Origin: an uncultured Bacillota bacterium
GTDB lineage: Bacteria; Bacillota; Clostridia; Christensenellales; UBA1242
DNA length: 64,000 nt
Direction: 5' to 3'
Assembly: GCA_900544595.1 (NCBI GenBank)
Contig: UQVQ01000001.1
Span: 62,001-126,000, forward strand
Shown here: positions 42,575 through 52,133 of the stretch, one piece after another
Layout of the letters: every line of letters starts with the position of its first letter
How positions within the stretch are numbered: the first letter of the stretch is position 1
Notes under the pieces: generated by a model
What the model was told of the DNA's origin: nothing
Database searches by the model: none
Seen by the model: the letters and a program-made list of their open reading frames with translations, nothing else
Translations under genes and position numbers: made by a program

Positions 42575-43570
42575 ATGGCAGATAACAAAACAAACTTAGA
42601 CTTGGCAATAAGCCAAATTGAAAAACAATTTGGAAAGGGAGCAATTATGAAACTTGGCGACGCTCCAATTCAAAAAGTTGATGTCATTCCAACAGGTTGC
42701 CTTTCCCTCGACATTGCTCTTGGAATTGGCGGTGTTCCAAAAGGAAGAATAATTGAAATTTATGGCCCAGAATCTTCGGGAAAAACAACAGTTTCGCTCC
42801 ACATCTTGGCAGAATGCCAAAAACAAGGCGGAACTGCAGCATTCATCGACGCTGAACACGCTCTCGACCCAAGTTATGCCGAAAAACTTGGCGTTAACAT
42901 TTCCGAACTTTATGTTTCTCAACCAGACAATGGCGAACAAGCCCTTGAAATTTGCGAAGCACTTGTTAAAAGTGGAGCAGTTGATATAGTTGTTATCGAC
43001 TCTGTTGCAGCCTTAACTCCAAAAGCTGAAATCAACGGCGAAATGGGCGATTCCCACATGGGTCTTCAAGCAAGACTTATGAGCCAAGCGCTTAGAAAAA
43101 TTACTGCTATAACAAGCAAAAGCAACACTTGCATAATCTTTATTAACCAACTTCGTGAAAAACTTAACACAATGGGCTTTGGCGCAACACCAGAAACAAC
43201 AACGGGCGGAAAAGCACTTAAATTCTATGCAAGCATTCGTCTTGATGTTAGAAAAATTGAATCTCTTAAAGATTCTTCAAACCAAGTTATCGCAAGCAAA
43301 ACAAGAGTTAAAGTTGTTAAAAATAAACTTGCTCCTCCTTTCAAAACAGCAGAATTTGAAATTGTTTTTGGAAAAGGAATTTCAAAAGAGGGCGACCTTC
43401 TTGACCTTGCAGTTGCAAACGACATTGTTCAAAAAACAGGCGCTTGGTATTCCTACGACGGAAACAAAATTGGTCAAGGACGTGAAAGCGCAAAATCCTT
43501 CCTTGCAAACAATCCAGAAGCAGAAACAGAAATTGAGCAAAAAGTTAAAAAAGCACTTAATATTGAGTAG
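42575..43570 (+). CDS. recA: Recombinase RecA
   Basis: The 331-residue RecA promotes strand exchange and SOS induction. It shows QFGKGAIMKLGD, Walker A GPESSGKTT (about 67-75), the VIDSVAALTPKAE Walker B region, INQLREK and the L2 loop PETTTGGKALKFY. The C-terminal acidic tail is short. AGGAG precedes ATG, and a TATAAT lies at 42531-42536. No obvious GAAC-N4-GTTC LexA box is seen upstream. Two copies of the TTTGCATAGYA motif follow the stop codon. Confidence 0.98.
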   Translation: MADNKTNLDLAISQIEKQFGKGAIMKLGDAPIQKVDVIPTGCLSLDIALGIGGVPKGRIIEIYGPESSGKTTVSLHILAECQKQGGTAAFIDAEHALDPSYAEKLGVNISELYVSQPDNGEQALEICEALVKSGAVDIVVIDSVAALTPKAEINGEMGDSHMGLQARLMSQALRKITAITSKSNTCIIFINQLREKLNTMGFGATPETTTGGKALKFYASIRLDVRKIESLKDSSNQVIASKTRVKVVKNKLAPPFKTAEFEIVFGKGISKEGDLLDLAVANDIVQKTGAWYSYDGNKIGQGRESAKSFLANNPEAETEIEQKVKKALNIE

Positions 43571-43577
43571 TATGCAA

Positions 43578-43609
43578 TTTGCATAGCACTATATATTGTT
43601 TGCATAGTA
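43578..43609. repeat. Two TTTGCATAGYA motifs, 21 bp apart, after recA
   Basis: TTTGCATAGCA (43578-43588) and TTTGCATAGTA (43599-43609) are spaced exactly two helical turns apart. The same motif recurs in other intergenic regions of the window. Confidence 0.5.
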
Positions 43610-43635
43610 TTATAATTTTCATATTTTAAAAACAT

Positions 43636-43661
43636 AAAAGGCACAGTTTTGTGCTTTTTTT
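43636..43661 (+). terminator. recA terminator
   Basis: GCACA (43641-43645) and TGTGC (43650-43654) pair, flanked by A- and T-runs. Confidence 0.65.
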
Positions 43662-43676
43662 CATACTAAAATTTTA

Positions 43677-44477
43677 ATGGAAACTTTGTTTAAAGAAACA
43701 AAAATTTATTATGAAATAATTGGAAGCGGCGAAGAGCTTTTTGTTTTTCTTCATGGCTGGGGCGCAAACTTAGACCTTATGAAAAATCTTATGTTTTCTG
43801 TTGGAAAGGACAACTCGTGCCTTTTAATTGATTTTCCTCCTTTTGGAAAAAGTGAAGAACCTCTCCAATCTTGGGATTTAAACGATTATGTTGAGCTAAC
43901 AGCAAAAATCATTTTTGAAGCGCAAAATCAACTTCAAAACAATAAGAAAGAACAAGACATTATAAGTCTAGATAATAAGAAAAAGCCCGCAATCAAGTCA
44001 GTTTCAGCTATTTTTGCCCATTCTTTTGGCGGGCGAGTTGCAATTAAGGGCTTGGCTGAAGGCAAATTTGAATCGAAAAGGCTGATTCTTCTTTCAAGCG
44101 CAGGAATTAAGCCAAAATTTTCGCTTAAAACGAAACTTAAGATTTCAAGATATAAATTTTTAAAGAAAATTGGAAGCAAGAAAGCAGAAAAATTTGGGTC
44201 GAGCGACTATAAAATTCTTTCTCCTGTTATGAAACAAACTTTCAGTAAAATTGTAAACGAGGATTTATCGCTATGTTGCCCTAGAATAAAGGCGAAAACG
44301 CTTATTATTTTTGGTGAAAACGACAAAGAAACGCCGCCTTATATGGCAAAAAAGCTTAACAAACTTATTCCAAACAGCCAGTTATATTTAATTAAGGATG
44401 CCGGACATTTCGCCTATATTCAAAATGCAGCACAAGTTGTTCCAATTATTTATTCTTTTTTGAAATTCACAAGTTAA
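43677..44477 (+). CDS. Alpha/beta hydrolase
   Basis: The 266-residue cytoplasmic protein has the alpha/beta-hydrolase plan: oxyanion segment FLHGWGAN (about 23-30), nucleophile elbow AHSFGGR (Ser at about 116), acid in GENDKETP (about 222) and catalytic His in DAGHFAY (about 243). The substrate is unknown. No Shine-Dalgarno precedes ATG, and a TACTAAAAT element ends 4 nt upstream, so it may be leaderless. It lies between recA and the membrane-anchored murF, which follows 57 bp later with its own ribosome site. Confidence 0.82.
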   Translation: METLFKETKIYYEIIGSGEELFVFLHGWGANLDLMKNLMFSVGKDNSCLLIDFPPFGKSEEPLQSWDLNDYVELTAKIIFEAQNQLQNNKKEQDIISLDNKKKPAIKSVSAIFAHSFGGRVAIKGLAEGKFESKRLILLSSAGIKPKFSLKTKLKISRYKFLKKIGSKKAEKFGSSDYKILSPVMKQTFSKIVNEDLSLCCPRIKAKTLIIFGENDKETPPYMAKKLNKLIPNSQLYLIKDAGHFAYIQNAAQVVPIIYSFLKFTS

Positions 44478-44534
44478 ATGTTTTTGTTTTTTTGTTTTTT
44501 GTTATATAATCTTAAATAAATAAAAGGAAAATAT

Positions 44535-46178
44535 ATGTCATTTTTCGATCCATCAAACCCAAATTTATATGTTGCAATTGCGCTTTCGGTTATAAACGGA
44601 GTTATGCTTTGTTTCTGCGGATATAAATTTTTGCATGTTTTGCAACTTTCGGGCTATAAAATCCAGGGCTATAAAGTTTGGCTTAAAGATACGCACGCAA
44701 AATATGTTGGGCGAATTGCAATGCTTTCGTTTATGAGCCTTGCATGCATGCTTGTTACGGTTGCGCTTTTCGATTCATACATCAGCAGCCAAAGTTATTT
44801 TGCCTATCTTGGCTTAATTTTCTATTTCACATTCACAATTGTTTTCATCGTTAATATGTATCACGTTCCTCAAAAAACGCCGCTTGTTCAAACGCATCGT
44901 ATGACGCGTCTTTGCATTGTTCTTGGGCTTTTGATGGCAGGAATTACATTTGGACTTATCTATGTTACAACAGAATTCATTCCATATGTTCGTTTTTCAA
45001 GCATCGCTTTAACTCCGCTTTTGCTTCCAATAACTGTTCCAATTGCCCACGGAATTTTAGTCCCATTTGAAAACCTAAATTGTTTGAAATACATTCATTG
45101 GACAAAGCGAAAACTTAAAAAATATCCAAATTTAATTAAAATTGGAATAACTGGAAGTTACGGAAAAACAAGCACAAAATACATTCTTAACACACTTCTT
45201 TCTCAAAATTACAGTGTTTGCATAACACCACACAGTTTTAACACACCAATGGGAATCACTCGCGTTGTTTTAGATTATTTAAAACCAAATCACGATGTTT
45301 TGATTGTTGAAATGGGCGCAAAGCAAGTTGGCGACATCAAATATCTTTGCGACATTGTTAAACCACAATATGGTGTTTTAACTTCGGTTGGAAGCCAACA
45401 TCTTGCAACCTTTGAAACACTTGAAAACATTGCTAAAACAAAAAATGAGTTAATTAAATCGCTTCCAAAAGAAGATGGACTTGCAATTTTTAACGGAAAC
45501 AACGAAAAATGTATGGAACTTTATGAGCAATGCGAAGTCAAAAAATTCTATACTTCAACAACCGAAAATTCTGGCGCATTTGCCTTTGCAAAAAACGTTA
45601 AAATTTCAAGCAACGGAATTTCCTTTGTTCTTGTTATCGATGGAAACGAGGTTGAATGCAAAACAAAACTTCTTGGCGAACATAACCTTGAAAACATTTT
45701 AATGAGCGCGGCTCTTGCCTATAATCTTGGGCTTTCGCTTGAACAAATTAAAGTTGGAATTTCGAAATTACAACCAATTAACCACCGTCTTGAACTTAAA
45801 AAGGAAAACGGAATTACAATTTTAGACGATGCCTATAACTCAAACGTTGAAGGTTCTCTTTGCGCACTTAATGTTTTAGACTTATTCAAAACAGGTAATA
45901 AATTTGTTATAACACCTGGACTTGTTGAACTTGGCTCTAAGGAAAAGGAAGAAAACATAAATTTTGGAAAAAACCTTGCAAAGCACGCAAATTATGTTAT
46001 TGTTGTTAACAAAACAAACAAAGAAGCAATTAAAGAGGGGCTTCTTTTGGAAGGTTTTAACGAGGAAAACATTTTCTTCGCACAAACGCTTATTGAAGCA
46101 AGAATTATGCTTAAAGAAAAGACTCAAAAGGGAGATGTTGTTCTTTTTGAAAATGACCTTCCAGATAACTACATTTAA
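44535..46178 (+). CDS. murF: Membrane-anchored MurF-type ligase
   Basis: MurF adds D-Ala-D-Ala to UDP-MurNAc-tripeptide. Residues about 190-547 form a Mur ligase: P-loop GITGSYGKTSTK (about 208-219), EMGAKQVGDI, SVGSQHLATFETLENIAKTKNE, the NHRLE block and DDAYNSNVEGSL. Ahead of this lie about 185 residues with five or six hydrophobic helices, which cytoplasmic MurF lacks. The extension would tether the enzyme to the membrane next to MraY. AAAGGAA precedes ATG. A close relative, such as a MurT-like amide ligase, is less likely because of the MurF-type motifs. Confidence 0.85.
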   Translation: MSFFDPSNPNLYVAIALSVINGVMLCFCGYKFLHVLQLSGYKIQGYKVWLKDTHAKYVGRIAMLSFMSLACMLVTVALFDSYISSQSYFAYLGLIFYFTFTIVFIVNMYHVPQKTPLVQTHRMTRLCIVLGLLMAGITFGLIYVTTEFIPYVRFSSIALTPLLLPITVPIAHGILVPFENLNCLKYIHWTKRKLKKYPNLIKIGITGSYGKTSTKYILNTLLSQNYSVCITPHSFNTPMGITRVVLDYLKPNHDVLIVEMGAKQVGDIKYLCDIVKPQYGVLTSVGSQHLATFETLENIAKTKNELIKSLPKEDGLAIFNGNNEKCMELYEQCEVKKFYTSTTENSGAFAFAKNVKISSNGISFVLVIDGNEVECKTKLLGEHNLENILMSAALAYNLGLSLEQIKVGISKLQPINHRLELKKENGITILDDAYNSNVEGSLCALNVLDLFKTGNKFVITPGLVELGSKEKEENINFGKNLAKHANYVIVVNKTNKEAIKEGLLLEGFNEENIFFAQTLIEARIMLKEKTQKGDVVLFENDLPDNYI

Positions 46179-46216
46179 AATTCTCTTTCAAACAAATTAA
46201 CAAAGGACAAAAGGAA

Positions 46217-47914
46217 ATGCTTGAAAAACTTAACATTAAAAATGTTGCGTTAATTAAGTCGCTTGAAATAAATTTTCAAAGCGGTTTTAATGTTATTCTT
46301 GGCGAAACAGGCGCAGGGAAAAGCATAATTATCGACTCTCTTAATTTTGCGCTTGGAAGCAAAGCCGACAAAACGTTAATTCGAGCGGGCGAAGAAACAA
46401 TGGCTGTTTCTGCGCTTTTTGTTGATGTTTCAAATAATGTTAAATCAATTTTATGCGGCTTTGGGCTTGACGAATCCGACGAAGTTTTGCTTTCAAGAAC
46501 ATATAGCCAAACCGGAAAAGGCGAAGCAAGAATCAACGGCGAAATTGTTGCAATTTCAATGCTTAAACAAATTGGCGAAGCCCTTGTTGATTCCTATGGA
46601 CAAAACGAAAGCATTGCGCTTTTAAAACAAAAAAACCACCTTGAAATTTTAGATTTATATAAACCAAAAGACGAAATTCAAGTTAAAGAGGAAATTCAGG
46701 GTTTAATCCAAAAGCTTAATGAACTCAATCTAAAAATTAAAAAACTTGGGGGCGACGAAGCAAGCCGCGAGCGCCAAATTGACCTTCTTTCATTCCAAAC
46801 AAATGAAATTGAAAACGCAAATTTGCAGGAAAATGAAGACGAAATTTTGGAAGAGAAACTTAAAAAACTTTCAAACTCCGAAAAAATTATGGAAGCAATT
46901 TCCTCGGCTTTCGAACTTCTTGAAAATGAAAACGGGGCAATTTCAACTCTTAAACAAAGCCTAAATAATCTTCGAAGCGTTGAAAGATATGACGATAAAA
47001 TTGAAATTCTTTCCCAAAAACTTGACGAGTTTATAATTAACATCGACGAACTTGGCGAAGAAATTTATTCGCTTTCAAACGACTATGATTTCAACGAAAA
47101 TGAACTTAATCAAATGATTGAAAGACGCGACGTCCTCGATTCTCTTAAACGCAAATATGGCGGAAGTTTGGAAAATGTTTTGAAATATTTAAGCGAAGCA
47201 AGCGAAGAACTTGAAATGCTTAAAAACTCGAAAGATATTTTAAACTCGCTTGAAAATGATAAGAAAAAACTTCTTGAAGTTGCAGCCGAAAAATTTAACG
47301 AACTTGGGAAAATTCGCCGCGCTCATGCTTTGGAAATTGAACAAAAACTTACAACAGCACTTGCCGAACTTGGAATTTTAAAAGCGCAATTTAAGGTTAA
47401 CTTTTTTCCTATTGTCCGTTCAATTGAAGAAGTTGAAACTTTCTCATTAAACTGTATGGAAGATGCTGAATTTTTGTTCAGCGCGAACCTTGGGGAAGAA
47501 CTTAAACCGCTTGCAAAAACAATTTCTGGCGGCGAAATGAACCGCTTTATGCTTGCATTTAAGAATATAATTGCAGATATAAACGGTCCTTCAACTTTAA
47601 TTTTCGACGAAATTGATTCTGGAATTAGCGGAAAAGTTGCCACGCAAGTTGCAGAGAAAATTGCAAAACTTTCAAAAACCTATCAGGTTCTTTGCATTTC
47701 CCATTTGCCACAAGTTGCATCAATGGGCGATTGCTTCTTCTTTGTTTCAAAAGCAAACGACGGCGAAAGAACTCAAACCTCAGTTAAAATGCTTTCAAAC
47801 GAAGAAATTGCGTTTCAAATTGCGCTTTTAACATATGGAAGCGTTGATGATAAAAAACTTGAACTCACGCGCGAAATGCTTGCCTTAAACAAAGAAATTA
47901 AAAATAAAATTTAA
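46217..47914 (+). CDS. recN: DNA repair protein RecN
   Basis: RecN is an SMC-like ATPase acting at double-strand breaks. The 565-residue product has Walker A GETGAGKS (about residues 30-37), a long coiled coil interrupted by a head-distal region (about 150-370), the ABC signature ISGGEMNRFMLAFK and Walker B LIFDEIDSGISG, plus CISHLPQVA. AAAGGA precedes ATG. A strong terminator follows, and then spoIVB; recN-spoIVB adjacency is conserved in Bacillus and Clostridia. Confidence 0.96.
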   Translation: MLEKLNIKNVALIKSLEINFQSGFNVILGETGAGKSIIIDSLNFALGSKADKTLIRAGEETMAVSALFVDVSNNVKSILCGFGLDESDEVLLSRTYSQTGKGEARINGEIVAISMLKQIGEALVDSYGQNESIALLKQKNHLEILDLYKPKDEIQVKEEIQGLIQKLNELNLKIKKLGGDEASRERQIDLLSFQTNEIENANLQENEDEILEEKLKKLSNSEKIMEAISSAFELLENENGAISTLKQSLNNLRSVERYDDKIEILSQKLDEFIINIDELGEEIYSLSNDYDFNENELNQMIERRDVLDSLKRKYGGSLENVLKYLSEASEELEMLKNSKDILNSLENDKKKLLEVAAEKFNELGKIRRAHALEIEQKLTTALAELGILKAQFKVNFFPIVRSIEEVETFSLNCMEDAEFLFSANLGEELKPLAKTISGGEMNRFMLAFKNIIADINGPSTLIFDEIDSGISGKVATQVAEKIAKLSKTYQVLCISHLPQVASMGDCFFFVSKANDGERTQTSVKMLSNEEIAFQIALLTYGSVDDKKLELTREMLALNKEIKNKI

Positions 47915-47938
47915 GCCTTATCATTAAGGCTTTTTTTT
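47913..47938 (+). terminator. recN terminator
   Basis: AAGCCTTA (47913-47920) pairs with TAAGGCTT (47925-47932), loop TCAT, followed by T8. Confidence 0.92.
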
Positions 47939-48001
47939 GGAATAACATTTCTTTTCCCGCGCAAACTAAAAAAGAATTATGCACTTAGGCGCGGGGGAAG
48001 A

Positions 48002-49231
48002 ATGAAAAAGAGATTAAGTTTAATTGTTTTTATTGGAGTGATTTCAATTTCACTCTTAATTTTATGCCTCAGCGTTCAACTTATCGACTTACATAATCTT
48101 CCACAAAGCCTTCCAATGACATATGAAGACGTTGAAAACATCAACCTTAAAAAGCCGTTTGGTAAGGGCGTAACGGCAAATTTGGACGAAAAAACCGTTA
48201 ATGTTGGCGGCGAAAAGTTCAGCATTAAAACTCTTGTTTTCAAACTTTTTGGCTTTATTCCAATTAAAACAATCGACGCAAACATCGTTGAAACAAAAGA
48301 AGTTTATCTTGGCGGAATTCCCGTTGGGCTTTCAATTGATGTTGACGGGCTTATTGTTCTTGGAAACAACAATATTTCAACGGAAAGCGGCTATGTGAAT
48401 CCATTTGAAAACTCCAAACTTAAAGTTGGCGACATAATTTTAACCATTAACAACACCAAAGTTACAAACCTTGAGGAACTTCAAAAAATTCTTGAAAATT
48501 CGGGATATAACGGCGAGGAACTAACTTTGGAAGTTCTTAGAAAGGGCGAAATTCTTATGCTTGGGTTAACGCCAGCGCTTGATGAGGAAAGCGGAAAATA
48601 TAAGATTGGGCTTTGGGTTAGAAATGATGCAGCAGGAGTTGGAACATTAACATTTGTTGACTGCGACACGCTTAAATTTGGGGCTCTTGGACACCCAATA
48701 ACCGACTATGAAACCGGCGCGGCAGTTCCTGCAAAAAGCGGAAAGATTTTTCCATGCAGCGTTGTTGGGCTTAGCAAAGGCGAAAAAGGAACTCCGGGCG
48801 AAATTAAAGGAATTTTTATGCAAGGAAGAAACCAAAAAGGAACAATTGAAAAGAACTGCCAATTTGGTGTTTTTGGAACATTAACCGATAAATCTAAACT
48901 TATTGACCCAAACAAAACCGCCGACGTTGCAAGCAGGCTTACGGTTAAACCCGGAAAAGCAAAAATTGTTAGCAATGTTTCGGGCGTCAGTGAAGAATAT
49001 GACATTGAAATAATTAAGGCAAACTATCAGCCTTCTCAAAGCGATAAAAGTTTTGTTTTCCGCGTTGTTGATAAGCGTCTTCTCAATTTAACAGGCGGTG
49101 TTATTCAAGGCATGAGCGGAAGCCCAATTATGCAAAACGGAAAGCTTATTGGCGCAGTTACACACGTTTTTGTTTCCGACCCAACAAAAGGATATGGCGT
49201 GTATATTGATTGGATGATTGCAGCGGCATAA
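48002..49231 (+). CDS. spoIVB: SpoIVB-type signalling serine peptidase
   Basis: SpoIVB is a forespore-secreted S55 peptidase that triggers processing of pro-sigma-K. The 409-residue product has an N-terminal signal anchor, a PDZ domain (about 105-190: VDGLIVLG through GDIILTINNTKVTNLEEL) and the peptidase domain with ALGHPITD (catalytic His) and GMSGSPIMQNGKLIGAVTHV (nucleophile Ser). GGGGG precedes ATG. The presence of sigK in the same window agrees with a functional late-sporulation cascade. Confidence 0.92.
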   Translation: MKKRLSLIVFIGVISISLLILCLSVQLIDLHNLPQSLPMTYEDVENINLKKPFGKGVTANLDEKTVNVGGEKFSIKTLVFKLFGFIPIKTIDANIVETKEVYLGGIPVGLSIDVDGLIVLGNNNISTESGYVNPFENSKLKVGDIILTINNTKVTNLEELQKILENSGYNGEELTLEVLRKGEILMLGLTPALDEESGKYKIGLWVRNDAAGVGTLTFVDCDTLKFGALGHPITDYETGAAVPAKSGKIFPCSVVGLSKGEKGTPGEIKGIFMQGRNQKGTIEKNCQFGVFGTLTDKSKLIDPNKTADVASRLTVKPGKAKIVSNVSGVSEEYDIEIIKANYQPSQSDKSFVFRVVDKRLLNLTGGVIQGMSGSPIMQNGKLIGAVTHVFVSDPTKGYGVYIDWMIAAA

Positions 49232-49269
49232 GTTGTCATTTTGTGTCGAATTCTTGAATATATTAAAGC

Positions 49270-49887
49270 ATGAAAAACTTTTCGCCGTCGAGAAAATGGG
49301 GCGGAATTAAATACAAACTTGTCGACACAATTAGTCAGCATAAGAAAACAACTCTTTTTCTTATTATTTTTGCGCTGATTGGTTTTTTAACAGGAATTTT
49401 CACGGCGATCCGTTACGGCAACGGCGAAAGTCTTGTTTGTTTTAACGATTTTTCGCTTTCTCAATATCTTTCTGGGGAACTTGGAACGCGCGACCTTTTT
49501 CTTTCGCGCCTTTTTTCAACAACAATTTGCACTTTGATAATTTTCATAACCTCATTCAGTGTGTTTCTTCTTCCCGCCGGATTTATTCTTATAACATATC
49601 GCGCATATCTAATCTCTCTTAACTGTTCTCTAATTATTATTGTGAATGGGCTTGGAGGAATATTAACCTGTCTTCTTATCATTATTCCGTGTCAAATTCT
49701 TTCTCTTTTGGCGCTTGCGTTGTTTTGTTCGTTTTCTTGCAAGAGGGCAGTTGCAAAGAAAAAATACGGAACTTCGTGCAAAATTTGGGATAAACTCTTA
49801 ATTTGTTATATTGCGCTTCTTGTTATAAACGGACTTGAAACTCTTTTGTTATATCTCTTTTCAAGTCGAATCATTTTGGTTTTATAG
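49270..49887 (+). CDS. SpoIIM-like membrane protein
   Basis: The 205-residue product has about five hydrophobic helices after a 25-residue basic N-terminus. The central segment FLLPAGFILITYRAYLISLNCSLI resembles the conserved core of stage II sporulation protein M, part of the SpoIIDMP engulfment machine. Its position between spoIVB and dacF supports a sporulation role. No Shine-Dalgarno is visible before ATG (AAAGC only). Identification is by eye and moderate. Confidence 0.55.
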   Translation: MKNFSPSRKWGGIKYKLVDTISQHKKTTLFLIIFALIGFLTGIFTAIRYGNGESLVCFNDFSLSQYLSGELGTRDLFLSRLFSTTICTLIIFITSFSVFLLPAGFILITYRAYLISLNCSLIIIVNGLGGILTCLLIIIPCQILSLLALALFCSFSCKRAVAKKKYGTSCKIWDKLLICYIALLVINGLETLLLYLFSSRIILVL

Positions 49888-49946
49888 GAATAATTTTTTA
49901 ACATATTCTCAAACTAATTCCAGATTTTAAAAGGAGTTAATTAAAG

Positions 49947-51104
49947 ATGAAAAAATTAGTTGTTGGAATATGTTGCGGTATTATGTGTATAGTATGCGCA
50001 TTATCTTGTGTTAGAATTGAAAGTGTTGCCGCAGAAGAACCTGAACTTTCGATTAAAGGAAAATCGGCAATTTTGATTGATTTTGATTCTGGAAATGTTC
50101 TTTTCGAACAAAATGCCGACGAAAAAGTTCAAGTTGCAAGCATTGTTAAACTTATGACAACGCTTTTAACTTTTGAAGAAATTGACGCAGGACGTTTAAC
50201 TCTTAACGAAAAATTAACAACAACAGAAAATGCGTCGGGAATGGGCGGGAGTCAGGTTTTCATCGATCCATATGTTGACTATACAATCGATGAAATGCTT
50301 AAAAGCGTTATTGTTGCATCGGCAAACGACGCAAGCGTTGCGCTTGCAGAAAAGATTTCTGGAACAGAAGAAGCTTTTGTTAAGAAAATGAACCAAAGAG
50401 CAAAAGAACTTGGCCTAACAAACACAATTTATGCAAACGCAAGCGGACTTCCAGAGCCTGGACAACATTCAACAGCGCGCGATGTTGCAAAACTAACTAA
50501 AATTGTTATGTCCCACAAGAGATATTTCGATTACAGCACAATTTGGATGGATAAACTTGTTCATCCGTCTGGTCGCGAAACAGATGTTGTTAACACAAAC
50601 AAGCTTATAAGATATTTCAAGGGCTGCGATGGAGGAAAAACTGGGTCAACCGATGAAGCTGGTTATTGCTTAAGTGCAACAGCAAAGCGCGGAAATATGC
50701 GTCTTATTGGAGTTGTTCTTGGGGCAAAATCGGCAAATGAACGCTTTAACGAAACCTCAAAATTGCTTAACTTTGGGTTTGCAAATTTTGAAAATAAGCA
50801 GCTTGTTTCATGCGAAAATCCACTTACTAACGCCGAAATTTTAAAAAGCAAAACGAAAGAAGCGCCTGTTTACGCATCGGAAAACTTCTTTGTTGTTTCA
50901 AGAAAAGGCGAGGAATCGAATTACGAAATGAGCATTGAATTAAACGACAAAATTAAAGCACCTCTTGATTCAAATAACGTTGTTGGAACGCTTAAAATAA
51001 GCAAAGACGGCGTTATAATTAAGGAAATTAACCTTGTTGTTTTGCAAAATATCAACGCAATAACATATGGCGAAAGTCTTAAAGAAATTATATCGCGCTG
51101 GTAG
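49947..51104 (+). CDS. dacF: D-alanyl-D-alanine carboxypeptidase (DacF-like)
   Basis: This penicillin-binding protein trims the terminal D-Ala of peptidoglycan stem peptides outside the membrane. The 385-residue product has a signal peptide (about 1-29), the SxxK motif in VASIVKLMTT (about residues 62-71), SxN in VASANDAS (about 128) and KTG in GGKTGST (about 232), then a C-terminal beta-rich domain and an amphipathic end. A sporulation version (DacF) is inferred from the neighbouring spo genes. AAAGGAG precedes ATG. Confidence 0.9.
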   Translation: MKKLVVGICCGIMCIVCALSCVRIESVAAEEPELSIKGKSAILIDFDSGNVLFEQNADEKVQVASIVKLMTTLLTFEEIDAGRLTLNEKLTTTENASGMGGSQVFIDPYVDYTIDEMLKSVIVASANDASVALAEKISGTEEAFVKKMNQRAKELGLTNTIYANASGLPEPGQHSTARDVAKLTKIVMSHKRYFDYSTIWMDKLVHPSGRETDVVNTNKLIRYFKGCDGGKTGSTDEAGYCLSATAKRGNMRLIGVVLGAKSANERFNETSKLLNFGFANFENKQLVSCENPLTNAEILKSKTKEAPVYASENFFVVSRKGEESNYEMSIELNDKIKAPLDSNNVVGTLKISKDGVIIKEINLVVLQNINAITYGESLKEIISRW

Positions 51105-51112
51105 GCTTTTAG

Positions 51113-51141
51113 TTGACAAACTCCTTTAAAAAAGATAAAAT
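51113..51141 (+). promoter_or_regulatory. Promoter of the gmk-type gene
   Basis: -35 TTGACA (51113-51118), 17-bp spacer, -10 TAAAAT (51136-51141), then AAAGGAG before ATG 51167. Confidence 0.85.
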
Positions 51142-51166
51142 CTATCTTAGATAAAGGAGTTTTATT

Positions 51167-51712
51167 ATGCTTATTTTACTATCAGGATGCTCAGGTTCGG
51201 GGAAAAACACAATTATAAATCTTTTGCTTGAAAGAAACCCAAATTTAAAATATCTTCAATCTTGCACCTCACGCGCAAAAGAACAACGCGACGACCAAAC
51301 TCACGCATATATCCATCTTTCAAAAGAGGAATTTGAAGAAAAAATTAAAGCAAATGAACTTTTCGAGCACGAAGAAATTCACGGAAACTATTACGGACTT
51401 CTTTCCGAAACAATCAATAATGTTATTTCTTCAAACAATAATTATATTAAAGACATTGGCGTTCTGGGGCAAAAAAATATGGTTAAGCGCCTTTCAAATA
51501 AAGTTAAAATTATTTCAATTTTCCTTGATGTTCCCAAAAATGAGTTAATAAACCGCTTAACAAACCGCGGCGAAAAAAAGGAAGAAATTGAAAAAAGAAT
51601 GGAACGTTTTGAATTTGAAAGAGCCCACAGACCAAATTATAATTTGATAATTCAAAACGATAATCCAGACAAAACAGTTCAAATCATCGAAAACCTTATA
51701 AACAAAAAATAA
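51167..51712 (+). CDS. gmk: Guanylate kinase-like protein
   Basis: Guanylate kinase phosphorylates GMP to GDP. The 181-residue product has the P-loop GCSGSGKNT (about 6-14), the SCTSRAKEQRDD arm and HAYIHLSKEEFEEKI, followed by a segment (FEHEEIHGNYYG) resembling the GMP-binding EhxxxxGnxYG pattern, and a C-terminal R-x6-H motif. Standard guanylate kinases are 180-210 residues. The first motif is TSR as expected. It may be the sole gmk or a paralogue. Confidence 0.8.
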   Translation: MLILLSGCSGSGKNTIINLLLERNPNLKYLQSCTSRAKEQRDDQTHAYIHLSKEEFEEKIKANELFEHEEIHGNYYGLLSETINNVISSNNNYIKDIGVLGQKNMVKRLSNKVKIISIFLDVPKNELINRLTNRGEKKEEIEKRMERFEFERAHRPNYNLIIQNDNPDKTVQIIENLINKK

Positions 51713-52133
51713 TCATTGTTAAACATTTGGAAAAACAAAACAATATGAACAAGTATTCATTGAAATGAGCGAAACAAGTTTTCCGCTTATTTTTTTTGCA
51801 TAGTATTATGTATTATTTTTCTGTTAAACAAAATTATGCATAAATAATTATAAAATGAAAAAAGATGTAAAAAAATAAAAAAACCGAAAAATGGCGCAAA
51901 AAGGTCACTAACTATTCGCAAAATGTGTCTTTTACGAATAAATTAAACCTTTCTTTTTTTCTCTCCCCGCTCCAATTTTTCGCATATATTCTTTCTTGAA
52001 GCAACCTTTTTTGCTTTGAACATAAAGCATTTTTCTTATAAAAACTTTTTAAATTTGAAGGTGAGCAGGTTTTGTGTTTTTAACAAAGTTTACTCTAAAG
52101 CACTCTGCGGTTCTCTTTTAAATAACGCATACC
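51713..52133. other. Intergenic region after gmk
   Basis: It holds a terminator (AGCGAAAC with GTTTTCCGCT, 51768-51787, then T8) and one TTTGCATAGTA motif at 51795-51805. The remaining ~320 bp are AT-rich with no convincing ORF or RNA structure. Confidence 0.5.
51766..51797 (+). terminator. gmk terminator
   Basis: AGCG (51768-51771) pairs with CGCT (51784-51787), extended by AAAC/GTTT with a small bulge, followed by T8. Confidence 0.65.
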
